The notes below the pieces were generated by a model that worked only from the letters and a program-made list of their open reading frames with translations, was not told where the DNA came from and did no database searches. A DNA stretch of 5,813 bases from JAMCZZ01 sp964363695. GTDB taxonomy: Bacteria > Patescibacteriota > UBA1384 > XYA2-FULL-43-10 > 1-14-0-10-43-13. Within the stretch, counting starts at the first letter, position 1, and each line of letters starts with the position of its first letter. This document shows positions 1 through 5,767 of this stretch, piece by piece. The translations under genes and the position numbers were made by a program. The stretch is from contig CAYIJI010000054.1 of assembly GCA_964363695.1 (NCBI GenBank), positions 1 through 5,813 on the forward strand, read 5' to 3'.

Positions 1-598
1 GACGCAAAGACCTTCGGTTGAAGTTATTACGGGACTTATTAAAGCCAACATTACCTCAAGAATTGCCTTTGCCACTGCATCTCAAGTGGACTCCAGAACG
101 ATTTTAGATTTATCTGGAGCGGAGAAGCTTTTGGGAAATGGCGACATGCTATTTATTGGGAATGGAGTCAATAAGCCAAAGCGTGTTCAAGGTTGTTTTA
201 TCTCCGATGAAGAAATAGAGATATTAAACAAATTCCTCCGTGATAAAGGTGAAGCTGAATATGACGATGCAATTTTATCATTTCGGGCAGCTCATTCAGG
301 CGGGGCATTGGGCAGCGGCGGAAACGGTTCTTTTGACGACGATTTATATAACGACGCAATGGAAACAGTAATCAATGCCGGTAAAGCTTCCGCTTCCTTG
401 TTGCAACGAAGGCTGCGAGTAGGTTATGCTAGAGCTGCCCGTCTTCTTGATATTCTAGAGCAGCAAGGTGTTATTGGTCCTGCGGATGGAGCTAAACCGA
501 GAGATGTTCTAGTTACAGACACAGGATCGGAAGCATTTCAGAACAATAGCAAGAATTTTAATGATTATTCTGAGAATAATAACGATGATAGATATTGA
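1..598 (+). CDS. ftsK: DNA translocase FtsK/SpoIIIE, C-terminal part (5' truncated by window edge)
   Basis: The reading frame is open from base 2 to TGA at 596-598 and gives the last 198 residues of an FtsK/SpoIIIE DNA pump, which moves chromosomal DNA through the closing septum and delivers the dif region for dimer resolution. The first residues (TQRPSVEVITGLIKANITSR, then IAFATASQVDSRTILD) are the well-known end of the RecA-like motor; Walker A and B lie upstream, outside the window. GAEKLLGNGDMLF follows. A Gly/Ser-rich linker (about residues 97-109) leads to the winged-helix gamma domain (about 112-171, with LQRRLRVGYARAARLLDILE), which in known FtsK reads the KOPS polarity sequences. The tail after DVLV is short, Asn/Asp-rich and probably disordered. 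The GTG at 86 is an internal valine codon, not a start, because the conserved motif runs straight through it. Identification is firm; only the length of the full protein is unknown. Confidence 0.96.
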   Translation, partial: TQRPSVEVITGLIKANITSRIAFATASQVDSRTILDLSGAEKLLGNGDMLFIGNGVNKPKRVQGCFISDEEIEILNKFLRDKGEAEYDDAILSFRAAHSGGALGSGGNGSFDDDLYNDAMETVINAGKASASLLQRRLRVGYARAARLLDILEQQGVIGPADGAKPRDVLVTDTGSEAFQNNSKNFNDYSENNNDDRY

Positions 599-778
599 AT
601 AAATCCCAAGTAAATTTCTAAATCCTAATTACAAATGCCAAATAAAAATCTAAATTACAAATTCCCAAGATCTTTATTAGACATTGAATCATTTGATGTT
701 TTATTTGAGATTAGACATTAGGATTTTGGTATTATTTATAACTTGTGCCTTGTTTCTTTAATGAGAGCAATATAAATC
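599..778. repeat. AT-rich intergenic spacer with imperfect tandem repeats
   Basis: This 180-base gap holds no gene. Two diverged copies of a roughly 22-base unit lie at 620-641 (AAATCCTAATTACAAATGCC...) and 646-668 (AAATCTAAATTACAAATTCC...), offset by 26 bases, with a partial unit at 601-608. TTAGACATT occurs twice, at 677-685 and 711-719. Such runs of AAATTCC/CTAAAT words resemble degenerate intergenic repeats I know from Patescibacteria and other uncultured lineages (recalled, not searched). A weak AT-only hairpin (681-688 with 692-699, two G-U pairs) followed by TTTTATTT could end ftsK transcription. TAGACA at 712-717 with TATAAC at 737-742 could be a rodZ promoter, but the 19-base spacing is long. 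Both regulatory readings are weak. Confidence 0.55.
681..706 (+). terminator. Possible weak terminator after ftsK
   Basis: Bases 681-688 can pair with 692-699 around a three-base loop (six Watson-Crick and two G-U pairs), and the stem is followed by TTTATTT. The stem is almost all A-U and so would be unstable, and it sits 83 bases past the ftsK stop inside a repeat-like region. It is listed only because it is the single T-rich-trailed hairpin between ftsK and rodZ. Confidence 0.2.
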
Positions 779-1486
779 ATGATTTCTGGATTTTCGACAA
801 AAAAAATTAAATCCGAAAGAACTGTCGGCGAAAAGCTGAAGGATGCCCGTCAATTAAAAAAATTGTCCCTCGGCGAAGCTGAGATTGGGACAAAAGTTAG
901 GGCAAAATATTTAAGCGCGATTGAAGAGGGAAAATGGAGCGAATTGCCTCAGGATGTTTACACTAGAGGTTTTGTTTTAGCTTACGCTAAATTTTTAGAT
1001 TTAAATCCAGAGTCCCTGATTTCCGATTATGGATCAGAAATTTCATTTCGCCAGAAAAAAGAAAATCAAAAAATTTCCTATGACCAAAAAGTCTTTGACC
1101 GAAAAGTTCTAATTACTCCAAAGCTTCTTGCTTATGCCGCTTTAGCTCTTTCTGTTTTAGGAATGTTCTCATATATTGTTTATCAACTATTGGGTTTTGC
1201 TGGCAATCCTAATTTGAAAATTGTTTCTCCGGATAATAATACTGTCTTGGATAACGAAGCAATAGATTTGGCAGGGCTAACAGACACAGATGCTTTTGTT
1301 TCAGTAAATGGAGAAAATGTCCCTGTGAGCAATGACGGGCGTTTTCTTTTAAAATTAAAACTTCATCAAGGTGTTAATGTAATTAAAGTTGAAGCGGTAA
1401 ATAAGGCAAAAAAAGAAAGCTCGCAAATTTATACGGTTGAGTATAAGCCGAAGACTGCGGCGATTGAAAATAACATTAATCAATAG
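779..1486 (+). CDS. rodZ: RodZ-like helix-turn-helix membrane protein with Ig-like outer domain
   Basis: This 235-residue protein has the RodZ plan. Residues about 14-84 form the RodZ-type helix-turn-helix domain (VGEKLKDARQLKKLSLGEAE, then YLSAIEEGKWSELPQDVYTRGF and LAYAKFLDLNPESL). A basic stretch precedes one membrane span at about 115-140 (LLAYAALALSVLGMFSYIVY). The outer part, residues about 144-223, is a single beta-rich domain with LKIVSPDNNTVLDNEAIDLAG, VSVNGENVPV and GVNVIKVEAVNKA, typical of bacterial Ig-like/glucodextranase-B repeats. In known bacteria RodZ links MreB filaments to the cell-wall elongation machinery; here that role is inferred. The start is ATG 779: an in-frame TAA lies at 773-775 and no other Met occurs before residue 129. 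A weak GAGAG ribosome site is at 763-767. The stop codon TAG overlaps an inverted repeat (1484-1556). It could instead be a membrane-anchored regulator, since mreB is not in view. Confidence 0.85.
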   Translation: MISGFSTKKIKSERTVGEKLKDARQLKKLSLGEAEIGTKVRAKYLSAIEEGKWSELPQDVYTRGFVLAYAKFLDLNPESLISDYGSEISFRQKKENQKISYDQKVFDRKVLITPKLLAYAALALSVLGMFSYIVYQLLGFAGNPNLKIVSPDNNTVLDNEAIDLAGLTDTDAFVSVNGENVPVSNDGRFLLKLKLHQGVNVIKVEAVNKAKKESSQIYTVEYKPKTAAIENNINQ

Positions 1487-1556
1487 ACTTCTTTCAAAAC
1501 CCTCTTTCCGGCGAATTAAAACTTAAGCTAATAAATGGGGTTTTGAAAGAAGTCTA
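1484..1556. mobile_element. MITE-like palindromic element over the rodZ stop codon
   Basis: Bases 1484-1502 (TAGACTTCTTTCAAAACCC) are the exact reverse complement of 1538-1556, giving a 19-bp perfect inverted repeat around a 35-base centre with no ORF. Read as an insertion, the ends allow two target duplications: TA (1484-1485 and 1555-1556, element 1486-1554) or AAT (1482-1484 and 1556-1558, element 1485-1555). TA or three-base duplications are known for IS630/Tc1-like and some IS5-group elements, so a non-autonomous derivative is plausible, but no transposase is present and the family is not identified. The left arm supplies the TAG of rodZ. A transcript through it would fold into a long hairpin, but there is no T-run on either side, so it does not look like an ordinary terminator. 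Confidence 0.6.
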
Positions 1557-1562
1557 ATAAAA

Positions 1563-1670
1563 ACATTTATCATTGTTCATTAATCAATTTTCATTTATTT
1601 GTCCATTTAAATATTCTCCAATTGGCAAATGATAAATAAATGTGAAATGAAAAATGAGAAATGATTAATT
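1563..1670. repeat. CATTT/AAATG-rich imperfect inverted repeat upstream of recA
   Basis: The spacer before recA is made largely of CATTT words on the left and AAATG words on the right. Exact pairing segments are ATTAATCA (1579-1586) with TGATTAAT (1662-1669), TTTTCATTT (1588-1596) with AAATGAAAA (1645-1653), and CATTTATTT (1592-1600) with AAATAAATG (1634-1642). The last two compete for the same bases, so this is a degenerate palindrome rather than a clean hairpin. No LexA-type SOS box of either the E. coli (CTG-N10-CAG) or Bacillus (GAAC-N4-GTTC) form is seen, and no convincing -35/-10 pair stands out, although a recA promoter must lie here or upstream. Confidence 0.5.
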
Positions 1671-1675
1671 AGGAG
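1671..1675 (+). promoter_or_regulatory. Ribosome binding site of recA
   Basis: AGGAG lies four bases before ATG 1680. It fixes the recA start and therefore shows that the unusual N-terminal extension of RecA is translated. The spacing is on the short side but workable. Confidence 0.75.
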
Positions 1676-1679
1676 ATCT

Positions 1680-2747
1680 ATGGCCAAAAAAACTGAATTG
1701 GCTCCGACGCTGCGATCGGAGTCCCGACTAGACGACGTCGGGAAGGGGCAGAAAATTAAAGACGGTAAGAGCCAAGCACTTGAGGCAGCGCTTCTTTCGA
1801 TTGAAAAACAATTTGGCAAAGGCGCAATCATGAGCTTAGGTGATGGCGCAAAACTTAAAGTCGAGACTATCTCGACTGGTTCTTTGTCACTCGATCTAGC
1901 TTTGGGAGTAGGTGGATTGCCTCGAGGCAGAGTAGTGGAGATTTATGGCCCTGAATCTTCAGGAAAAACTACATTAGCATTGACTACTATTGCAGAAGCT
2001 CAAAAAAACGGCGGATCATGTGCTTTTATTGATGCAGAACATGCCCTTGATCCTGAATACGCTCAAAAGTTAGGGGTAAGACTCGATGACTTATTAATTT
2101 CTCAACCAGATAATGGAGAGCAGGCATTGGAAATTACGGAGACACTAATTCGTTCCAACGCCTTAGATGTCATAGTGATTGATTCAGTCGCAGCACTGGT
2201 TCCAAGGGCTGAGATTGAAGGAGAAATGGGTGATTCAATGATGGGCGTTCATGCCAGATTAATGAGCCAGGCGCTTCGTAAACTAACTGGAGTTGTCTCT
2301 AAATCAAAAACAATATTGATATTTATTAATCAGATCCGTATGAAAATTGGAGTAATGTTTGGCAATCCAGAGACTACAACCGGCGGAAACGCTTTGAAAT
2401 TCTATTCTTCTGTCAGACTTGATATCAGGCGAAAAGCGGCGTTGAAACAAGGCGAGGAGAATGTCGGTAATCATGTAGCAGTTAAAGTGGTGAAAAATAA
2501 AGTTGCACCTCCGTTTAAAGTTGCAGAATTCGACATTATGTTTGGCACGGGAATTGATTACGAGGGAGAAATAATTGATCTTGGTATAAAGTACGGGGTT
2601 GTTGATAAGGCGGGATCATGGCTATCTTACAATGATGAAAAACTTGGTCAGGGTAAAGAAGGGGGAAGGGCTTTTCTGAAAAACAATCCGGGAGTTACTG
2701 ATAAAATTAAGAAAGAAATTTACGAAAAGGTAGAAAGCGCTGAGTGA
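1680..2747 (+). CDS. recA: Recombinase RecA
   Basis: This 355-residue RecA forms ATP-dependent filaments on single-stranded DNA for strand exchange and repair. Conserved parts in order: the N-terminal helix (ALEAALLSIEKQFGKGAIM, about 33-51), Walker A GPESSGKT (90-97), FIDAEHALD with catalytic Glu120, Walker B VIVIDSVAALVP (164-175, Asp168), the loop L1 region EIEGEMGDSMMGVHARLMSQ (178-197), and NQIRMKIGVMFGNPETTTGG (217-236) with loop L2. DNA-binding and ATPase residues all look intact. Two differences from E. coli RecA (353 aa) stand out. There are about 24 extra N-terminal residues, encoded in part by a GC-rich double palindrome (1702-1743). The protein also ends at KKEIYEKVESAE, lacking the long acidic C-terminal tail that in E. 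coli restrains DNA binding. The start at ATG 1680 follows an AGGAG site, and no other ATG lies upstream of the core domain. The TGA stop overlaps the recX start, so the two are probably co-translated. SOS control is not evident from the upstream sequence. Confidence 0.98.
   Translation: MAKKTELAPTLRSESRLDDVGKGQKIKDGKSQALEAALLSIEKQFGKGAIMSLGDGAKLKVETISTGSLSLDLALGVGGLPRGRVVEIYGPESSGKTTLALTTIAEAQKNGGSCAFIDAEHALDPEYAQKLGVRLDDLLISQPDNGEQALEITETLIRSNALDVIVIDSVAALVPRAEIEGEMGDSMMGVHARLMSQALRKLTGVVSKSKTILIFINQIRMKIGVMFGNPETTTGGNALKFYSSVRLDIRRKAALKQGEENVGNHVAVKVVKNKVAPPFKVAEFDIMFGTGIDYEGEIIDLGIKYGVVDKAGSWLSYNDEKLGQGKEGGRAFLKNNPGVTDKIKKEIYEKVESAE
1702..1743. repeat. Tandem GC-rich palindromes inside the recA N-terminal extension
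   Basis: Two adjacent hairpins lie in coding sequence. CTCCGA (1702-1707) pairs with TCGGAG (1716-1721), and TCCCGAC (1722-1728) pairs with GTCGGGA (1737-1743); each has an eight-base loop. The two units look like diverged copies of one another (both CCGAC...TCGG). The segment is clearly richer in G+C than the surrounding gene and encodes residues about 8-22 of RecA, outside the conserved core. This resembles a palindromic repeat inserted in frame, as described for Rickettsia palindromic elements, but membership of any known family is not shown. Confidence 0.6.
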
Positions 2748-3220
2748 TGAAGAGATTATCTCCTTTAGATTATGCCTTATATCTCTTGCAATTGAGAGAC
2801 CGAAGCGTTGGTGAAATCAGGCATAAAATGGCATTGAAAGGGCATGATAAAGATAAAATTGAAGAAGTAATACTTTTTCTCAACGATAAAAAATTTCTGG
2901 ATGATAAGAGGTTTGCAAAAAACTATGTTAAAAATCAACTTATTATAAGGCCGCAAGGAAAATATCGGCTTGGCCAGAAATTAAAACAACTATACGTTGA
3001 TTCCAAAACAATCGAAAATGCTTTAGCACAAATTGATGTTGAAGAGGAAAAAAATTCTGCCAAAGAGTTAGTTGAAAGATGGCTAAACAAGAATACAGAT
3101 AACAGAATACAGATAACAGCAGATAAAAAAGTGAAAGAAAAATTGATAAGATATTTAATAGGGCGCGGCTTTAATTACGAAATCATAAAGGAAATATTGC
3201 AAAATATAAAAACTGATTAA
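2747..3220 (+). CDS. recX: RecA regulatory protein RecX
   Basis: This all-helical, highly charged protein of 157 residues is a RecX, the family that binds in the groove of RecA filaments and, in the studied cases, blocks their extension or promotes disassembly. It shows three helical repeats: SPLDYALYLLQLRDRSVGEI...MALKGHDKDKIEEVILFLNDKKFLDDKRFAKNYVKNQL (first and start of second), RPQGKYRLGQKLKQLYVDSKTIENAL (second), and KEKLIRYLIGRGFNYEIIKEIL (third). Length is normal for the family. ATG 2747 shares its A with the recA TGA (TGATG); a GTG at 2744 directly before it could add one residue. Either start implies translational coupling to recA, which fits a modulator made in proportion to its target. 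The linker between the second and third repeats contains a perfect 14-base tandem duplication (3091-3118). Confidence 0.93.
   Translation: MKRLSPLDYALYLLQLRDRSVGEIRHKMALKGHDKDKIEEVILFLNDKKFLDDKRFAKNYVKNQLIIRPQGKYRLGQKLKQLYVDSKTIENALAQIDVEEEKNSAKELVERWLNKNTDNRIQITADKKVKEKLIRYLIGRGFNYEIIKEILQNIKTD
3091..3118. repeat. 14-bp perfect tandem duplication within recX
   Basis: GAATACAGATAACA occurs twice back to back (3091-3104 and 3105-3118), followed by a partial third start (GCAGATAA). Because 14 is not a multiple of three, the two copies are translated in different frames, giving NTDN and then RIQIT. The downstream third RecX repeat is intact, so the frame is correct overall. Similar ATACAGATAACAG strings are, from memory, common as intergenic repeats in Patescibacteria genomes. 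Confidence 0.75.
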
Positions 3221-3228
3221 TGTGACTG

Positions 3229-3332
3229 TTCACTGTTTCGTCATTGCGAGGAGTGGATCTTGCGACGAAGCAATCTATTTCAAAGATTGCCACGCTTCAA
3301 AACCACATTGCTCGCAATGACAGTGAATGGTT
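3229..3332. repeat. GTCATTGCGAG-type palindromic repeat upstream of ppsA
   Basis: Bases 3240-3250 (GTCATTGCGAG) are the exact reverse complement of 3311-3321. Inside, GCAATCT (3270-3276) pairs with AGATTGC (3284-3290), and GTGG (3253-3256) with CCAC (3303-3306). Outside, TTCACTG (3229-3235) mirrors CAGTGAA (3321-3327). The interior words (GCGACGAAGCAATCT, AGATTGCCACGCTTC) match a dispersed repeat I recall from many unrelated bacterial genomes; this is recognition from memory, not a search. It has no coding role, although it happens to be open in the ppsA frame from TTG 3244. It separates recX from ppsA and lacks a T-run, so its effect on transcription is uncertain. Confidence 0.8.
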
Positions 3333-3350
3333 GCTGACTAATAACAATCG

Positions 3351-3356
3351 AGGAGG
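3351..3356 (+). promoter_or_regulatory. Ribosome binding site that sets the ppsA start
   Basis: AGGAGG, continued by GG, lies four bases before ATG 3361. It is the strongest ribosome site in the window and argues for a start at 3361 rather than at TTG 3244, 117 bases upstream in the same frame. Confidence 0.85.
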
Positions 3357-3360
3357 GGAA

Positions 3361-5688
3361 ATGAAAAATAAAAAAGCACCGTTCATTCTTTGGTTTTCTG
3401 AAATTGGAAAAGAAAATATATCTCTTGTAGGAGGTAAGGGGGCGAACTTAGGCGAGCTCACCAAAGCGGGAATCCCTGTTCCTAATGGTTTTTGCGTTAC
3501 TGCTCAAGCATACTATTACTTTTTTGAAAAATCAGGATTAAGAAAAAAATTATTGCATCTTCTTAAGGGATTGGATCCTGAAGATACAAAAAAGTTAAAT
3601 GCTGTAGCAAAGGAAATCAAAACATCGATCATTGCGGCGAAGATGCCTTTGGATTTGGTTTCAGAAATTAAAGAAGCATACATAAAGTTGGGCGGTCTTC
3701 CTGTTGCTGTCCGCTCCTCTGCCACTGCAGAAGACTTACCCGAAGCTTCTTTTGCTGGACAGCAGTCGACATACCTAAACATTCAGGGACCGGAGAACGT
3801 TGTGGAATCGGTAAAAAAATGTTTTGCCTCCTTATTTGAAGCAAGAGCGATCTACTACCGGATCGTTCAAAAGTATGATCATATGAAAGTGGGCCTTTCT
3901 GTGCCGGTTCAAAATTTGGTCAATTCAGATAAAGCTGGCATATTATTTACTGTTGATCCTGTAAGTGAGAACAACGACCAGCTTGTGATTGAAGCTGGTT
4001 ACGGCCTTGGGGAAGCAATTGTTTTGGGGGCCGTCACGCCGGATAAATATGTGGTTGATAAGAAAACCATGCAGATAATGAGTAAAGAAGTGAATGAACA
4101 AAAATGGCAGATTGTTAAAAAGCTGCATGGCGGCGACAAGCATATTGGCATAGGAAAAGATAAGCAAAAACTACAAAAGATTACAGACAATGAAATTTTG
4201 GAACTTGCTAAAATCGGAGTAAAAATCGAAGAACATTATGGCAAGCCTCAAGACACTGAGTGGGCGATCGAAAATGGCAAAGTATATTTTGTCCAATCAC
4301 GGCCTATTACAACGTTAGGCAAAAAAGAGTCTGTCGAATCAAAAATCGAAGCTGCGGGCGGGGAGATCGACGAGAGCAAAGCAGAAATATTGTTAAAAGG
4401 TGCGGCCGCTTCTCTTGGTGTGGCTTTTGGCGCTGTTAAAATAATTCATAAACCTTCAGAAATAGACAAGATTATGAAAGGCGATGTCCTTGTTACTGAG
4501 ATGACTACTCCCGATTATGTACCGGCGATGAAAAGAGCGTCAGCAATCGTGACCGATGTCGGGGGAAGGACTTGCCATGCCGCGATCGTTTCTAGAGAGT
4601 TAGGCATACCATGTGTTGTCGGAACCGGAACGGCTACTCATACTTTGAAAACCGGACAAATCATTACCGTTGATGGATCAAAGGGATTGGTTTTTAAAGG
4701 AAAGATTGAGTCCAAAGCTACTCCGGAAGAAATCCATCCATTAGCAAATGGGCTATCTGGGTCGCAGATTGCACAGGAAGTACCAATTACCGGGACTAAA
4801 GTTTATGTAAATTTGGGCGAACCGGATTTGGCTGAAGAAGTGGCAAAGTTGCCCGTCGACGGCGTGGGCCTTTTGCGTGCAGAATTTATGATTGCGGAGA
4901 TGGGAGAGCATCCTAAGGCTATGGTGGAAGACGGAAGAGGCAAAGACTACGTTAAGGCCTTAACTGAAGGAATCCGCAAAATAGCTTCGGCGTTTTCACC
5001 TCGCCCTGTTGTTTATAGGGCTACCGATTTTAAGACAAATGAATATAAGGGGTTAAAAGGCGGTGAGAAATTTGAACCGAATGAAGACAACCCAATGATC
5101 GGATATAGGGGGGCTTCTCGATACATTGCCGAGCCGGAAATGTTTGCACTTGAATTAGAGGCAATGAAAAATGTACGGGAGACTTATGATTTAAAAAATC
5201 TTTGGATCATGATTCCTTTTGTTAGAACTGTGACTGAGATGGAAACGGTTATGAAAATGGTTGAACAAAGCGGATTAAAGCAGGGCCCAGACTTTAAGAT
5301 CTGGATGATGTGCGAAGTTCCGTCAAATGTGATTTTGTTGGAAAAATTCTTGGAGCTGGGGATTGACGGTATTTCTATTGGATCGAACGATTTAACCCAA
5401 TTAACTCTGGGAGTTGATAGAGACAATCAGACATTAGCAAAAACTTTTGATGAACGTGATCCCGCAGTAGTATTATCAATCCAATATGTTATTAAAACTT
5501 GTCGGAAGCACAATGTCACTGTATCAATCTGCGGACAGGCCCCAAGCGTATACCCGGAAATTACGGAAATGATGGTTAAATCCGGTACTACTTCCGTATC
5601 TGTTACGCCAGATATGATTATTCAGACGAGGAAAGTTATCGCCTCAGTGGAAAAGAGACTTCTGCTTTCAAATATAATTGATCGATAG
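3361..5688 (+). CDS. ppsA: Phosphoenolpyruvate synthase (pyruvate, water dikinase)
   Basis: This 775-residue enzyme converts ATP, pyruvate and water to PEP, AMP and phosphate in the cytoplasm, the entry to gluconeogenesis; some organisms may run it the other way to make ATP. The nucleotide-binding domain (about 10-325) carries LVGGKGANLGELTKAGIPVPNGF, VAVRSSATAEDLPEASFAGQ and DTEWAIENGKVYFVQSRPI. The swivelling domain (about 345-450) has GGRTCHAAIVSRELGIPCVVG with phospho-carrier His406. The C-terminal PEP/pyruvate barrel (about 478-770) has GVGLLRAEFMI, GYRGASRY, GSNDLTQLTLGVDRD and SICGQAPS with catalytic Cys724. All expected catalytic residues are present, and the length is close to E. coli PpsA (792). 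The water dikinase assignment over pyruvate, phosphate dikinase rests on this overall similarity and the shorter length. The start is ATG 3361 because of AGGAGG at 3351-3356; residues before it would come from the palindromic repeat. It probably has its own transcription unit. Confidence 0.96.
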   Translation: MKNKKAPFILWFSEIGKENISLVGGKGANLGELTKAGIPVPNGFCVTAQAYYYFFEKSGLRKKLLHLLKGLDPEDTKKLNAVAKEIKTSIIAAKMPLDLVSEIKEAYIKLGGLPVAVRSSATAEDLPEASFAGQQSTYLNIQGPENVVESVKKCFASLFEARAIYYRIVQKYDHMKVGLSVPVQNLVNSDKAGILFTVDPVSENNDQLVIEAGYGLGEAIVLGAVTPDKYVVDKKTMQIMSKEVNEQKWQIVKKLHGGDKHIGIGKDKQKLQKITDNEILELAKIGVKIEEHYGKPQDTEWAIENGKVYFVQSRPITTLGKKESVESKIEAAGGEIDESKAEILLKGAAASLGVAFGAVKIIHKPSEIDKIMKGDVLVTEMTTPDYVPAMKRASAIVTDVGGRTCHAAIVSRELGIPCVVGTGTATHTLKTGQIITVDGSKGLVFKGKIESKATPEEIHPLANGLSGSQIAQEVPITGTKVYVNLGEPDLAEEVAKLPVDGVGLLRAEFMIAEMGEHPKAMVEDGRGKDYVKALTEGIRKIASAFSPRPVVYRATDFKTNEYKGLKGGEKFEPNEDNPMIGYRGASRYIAEPEMFALELEAMKNVRETYDLKNLWIMIPFVRTVTEMETVMKMVEQSGLKQGPDFKIWMMCEVPSNVILLEKFLELGIDGISIGSNDLTQLTLGVDRDNQTLAKTFDERDPAVVLSIQYVIKTCRKHNVTVSICGQAPSVYPEITEMMVKSGTTSVSVTPDMIIQTRKVIASVEKRLLLSNIIDR

Positions 5689-5707
5689 ACATTCAAGCGT
5701 AACCATT

Positions 5708-5749
5708 CACTGCCCCTGTTGTCATCCCCGTGAAGACGGGGATCCAGTG
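5708..5749. repeat. Palindromic repeat with GTCATCCCCG hairpin
   Basis: ATCCCCGT (5724-5731) pairs perfectly with ACGGGGAT (5736-5743) around a GAAG loop, and CACTG (5708-5712) mirrors CAGTG (5745-5749). GTCATCCCCGTGAAGACGGG with GATCCAG following matches a very common class of dispersed bacterial REP-like repeat (recalled, not searched). It begins 20 bases after the ppsA stop. There is no T-run after the stem, so it is not a standard intrinsic terminator, though a stable 3' hairpin could still protect the ppsA mRNA. Confidence 0.75.
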
Positions 5750-5767
5750 CCCGGATTTAATGAAACT

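Noticed and set aside
86..598. A separate small gene starting at GTG 86
   Set aside because: The conserved FtsK motif runs through the GTG from the window edge, so it is an internal valine codon.
599..778. CRISPR array
   Set aside because: The repeated units are imperfect, AT-rich and separated by only a few bases, with no spacer-like regular gaps and no cas genes.
1484..1556. Intrinsic terminator for rodZ
   Set aside because: The stem is strong, but the loop is 35 bases and no T-run follows on either strand; a palindromic insertion explains it better.
1607..1831. Minus-strand reading frame across the recA start
   Set aside because: It lies opposite the recA start and conserved N-terminal coding sequence, has no recognisable domain, and much of it comes from the repeat-rich spacer.
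3244..3360. In-frame 5' extension of ppsA from TTG 3244
   Set aside because: It is made largely of the palindromic repeat, and AGGAGG just before ATG 3361 plus the family's usual N-terminus favour the shorter protein.
3516..5426. Several minus-strand open frames within ppsA
   Set aside because: All are opposite strongly conserved PpsA motifs and show no family features, as expected of antisense shadows.
3361..5688. ppsA as cargo of a composite transposon because of the inverted flanking words
   Set aside because: The flanks are short REP-like palindromes with no transposase or target duplication, and ppsA shows no obvious difference in base use from its neighbours.
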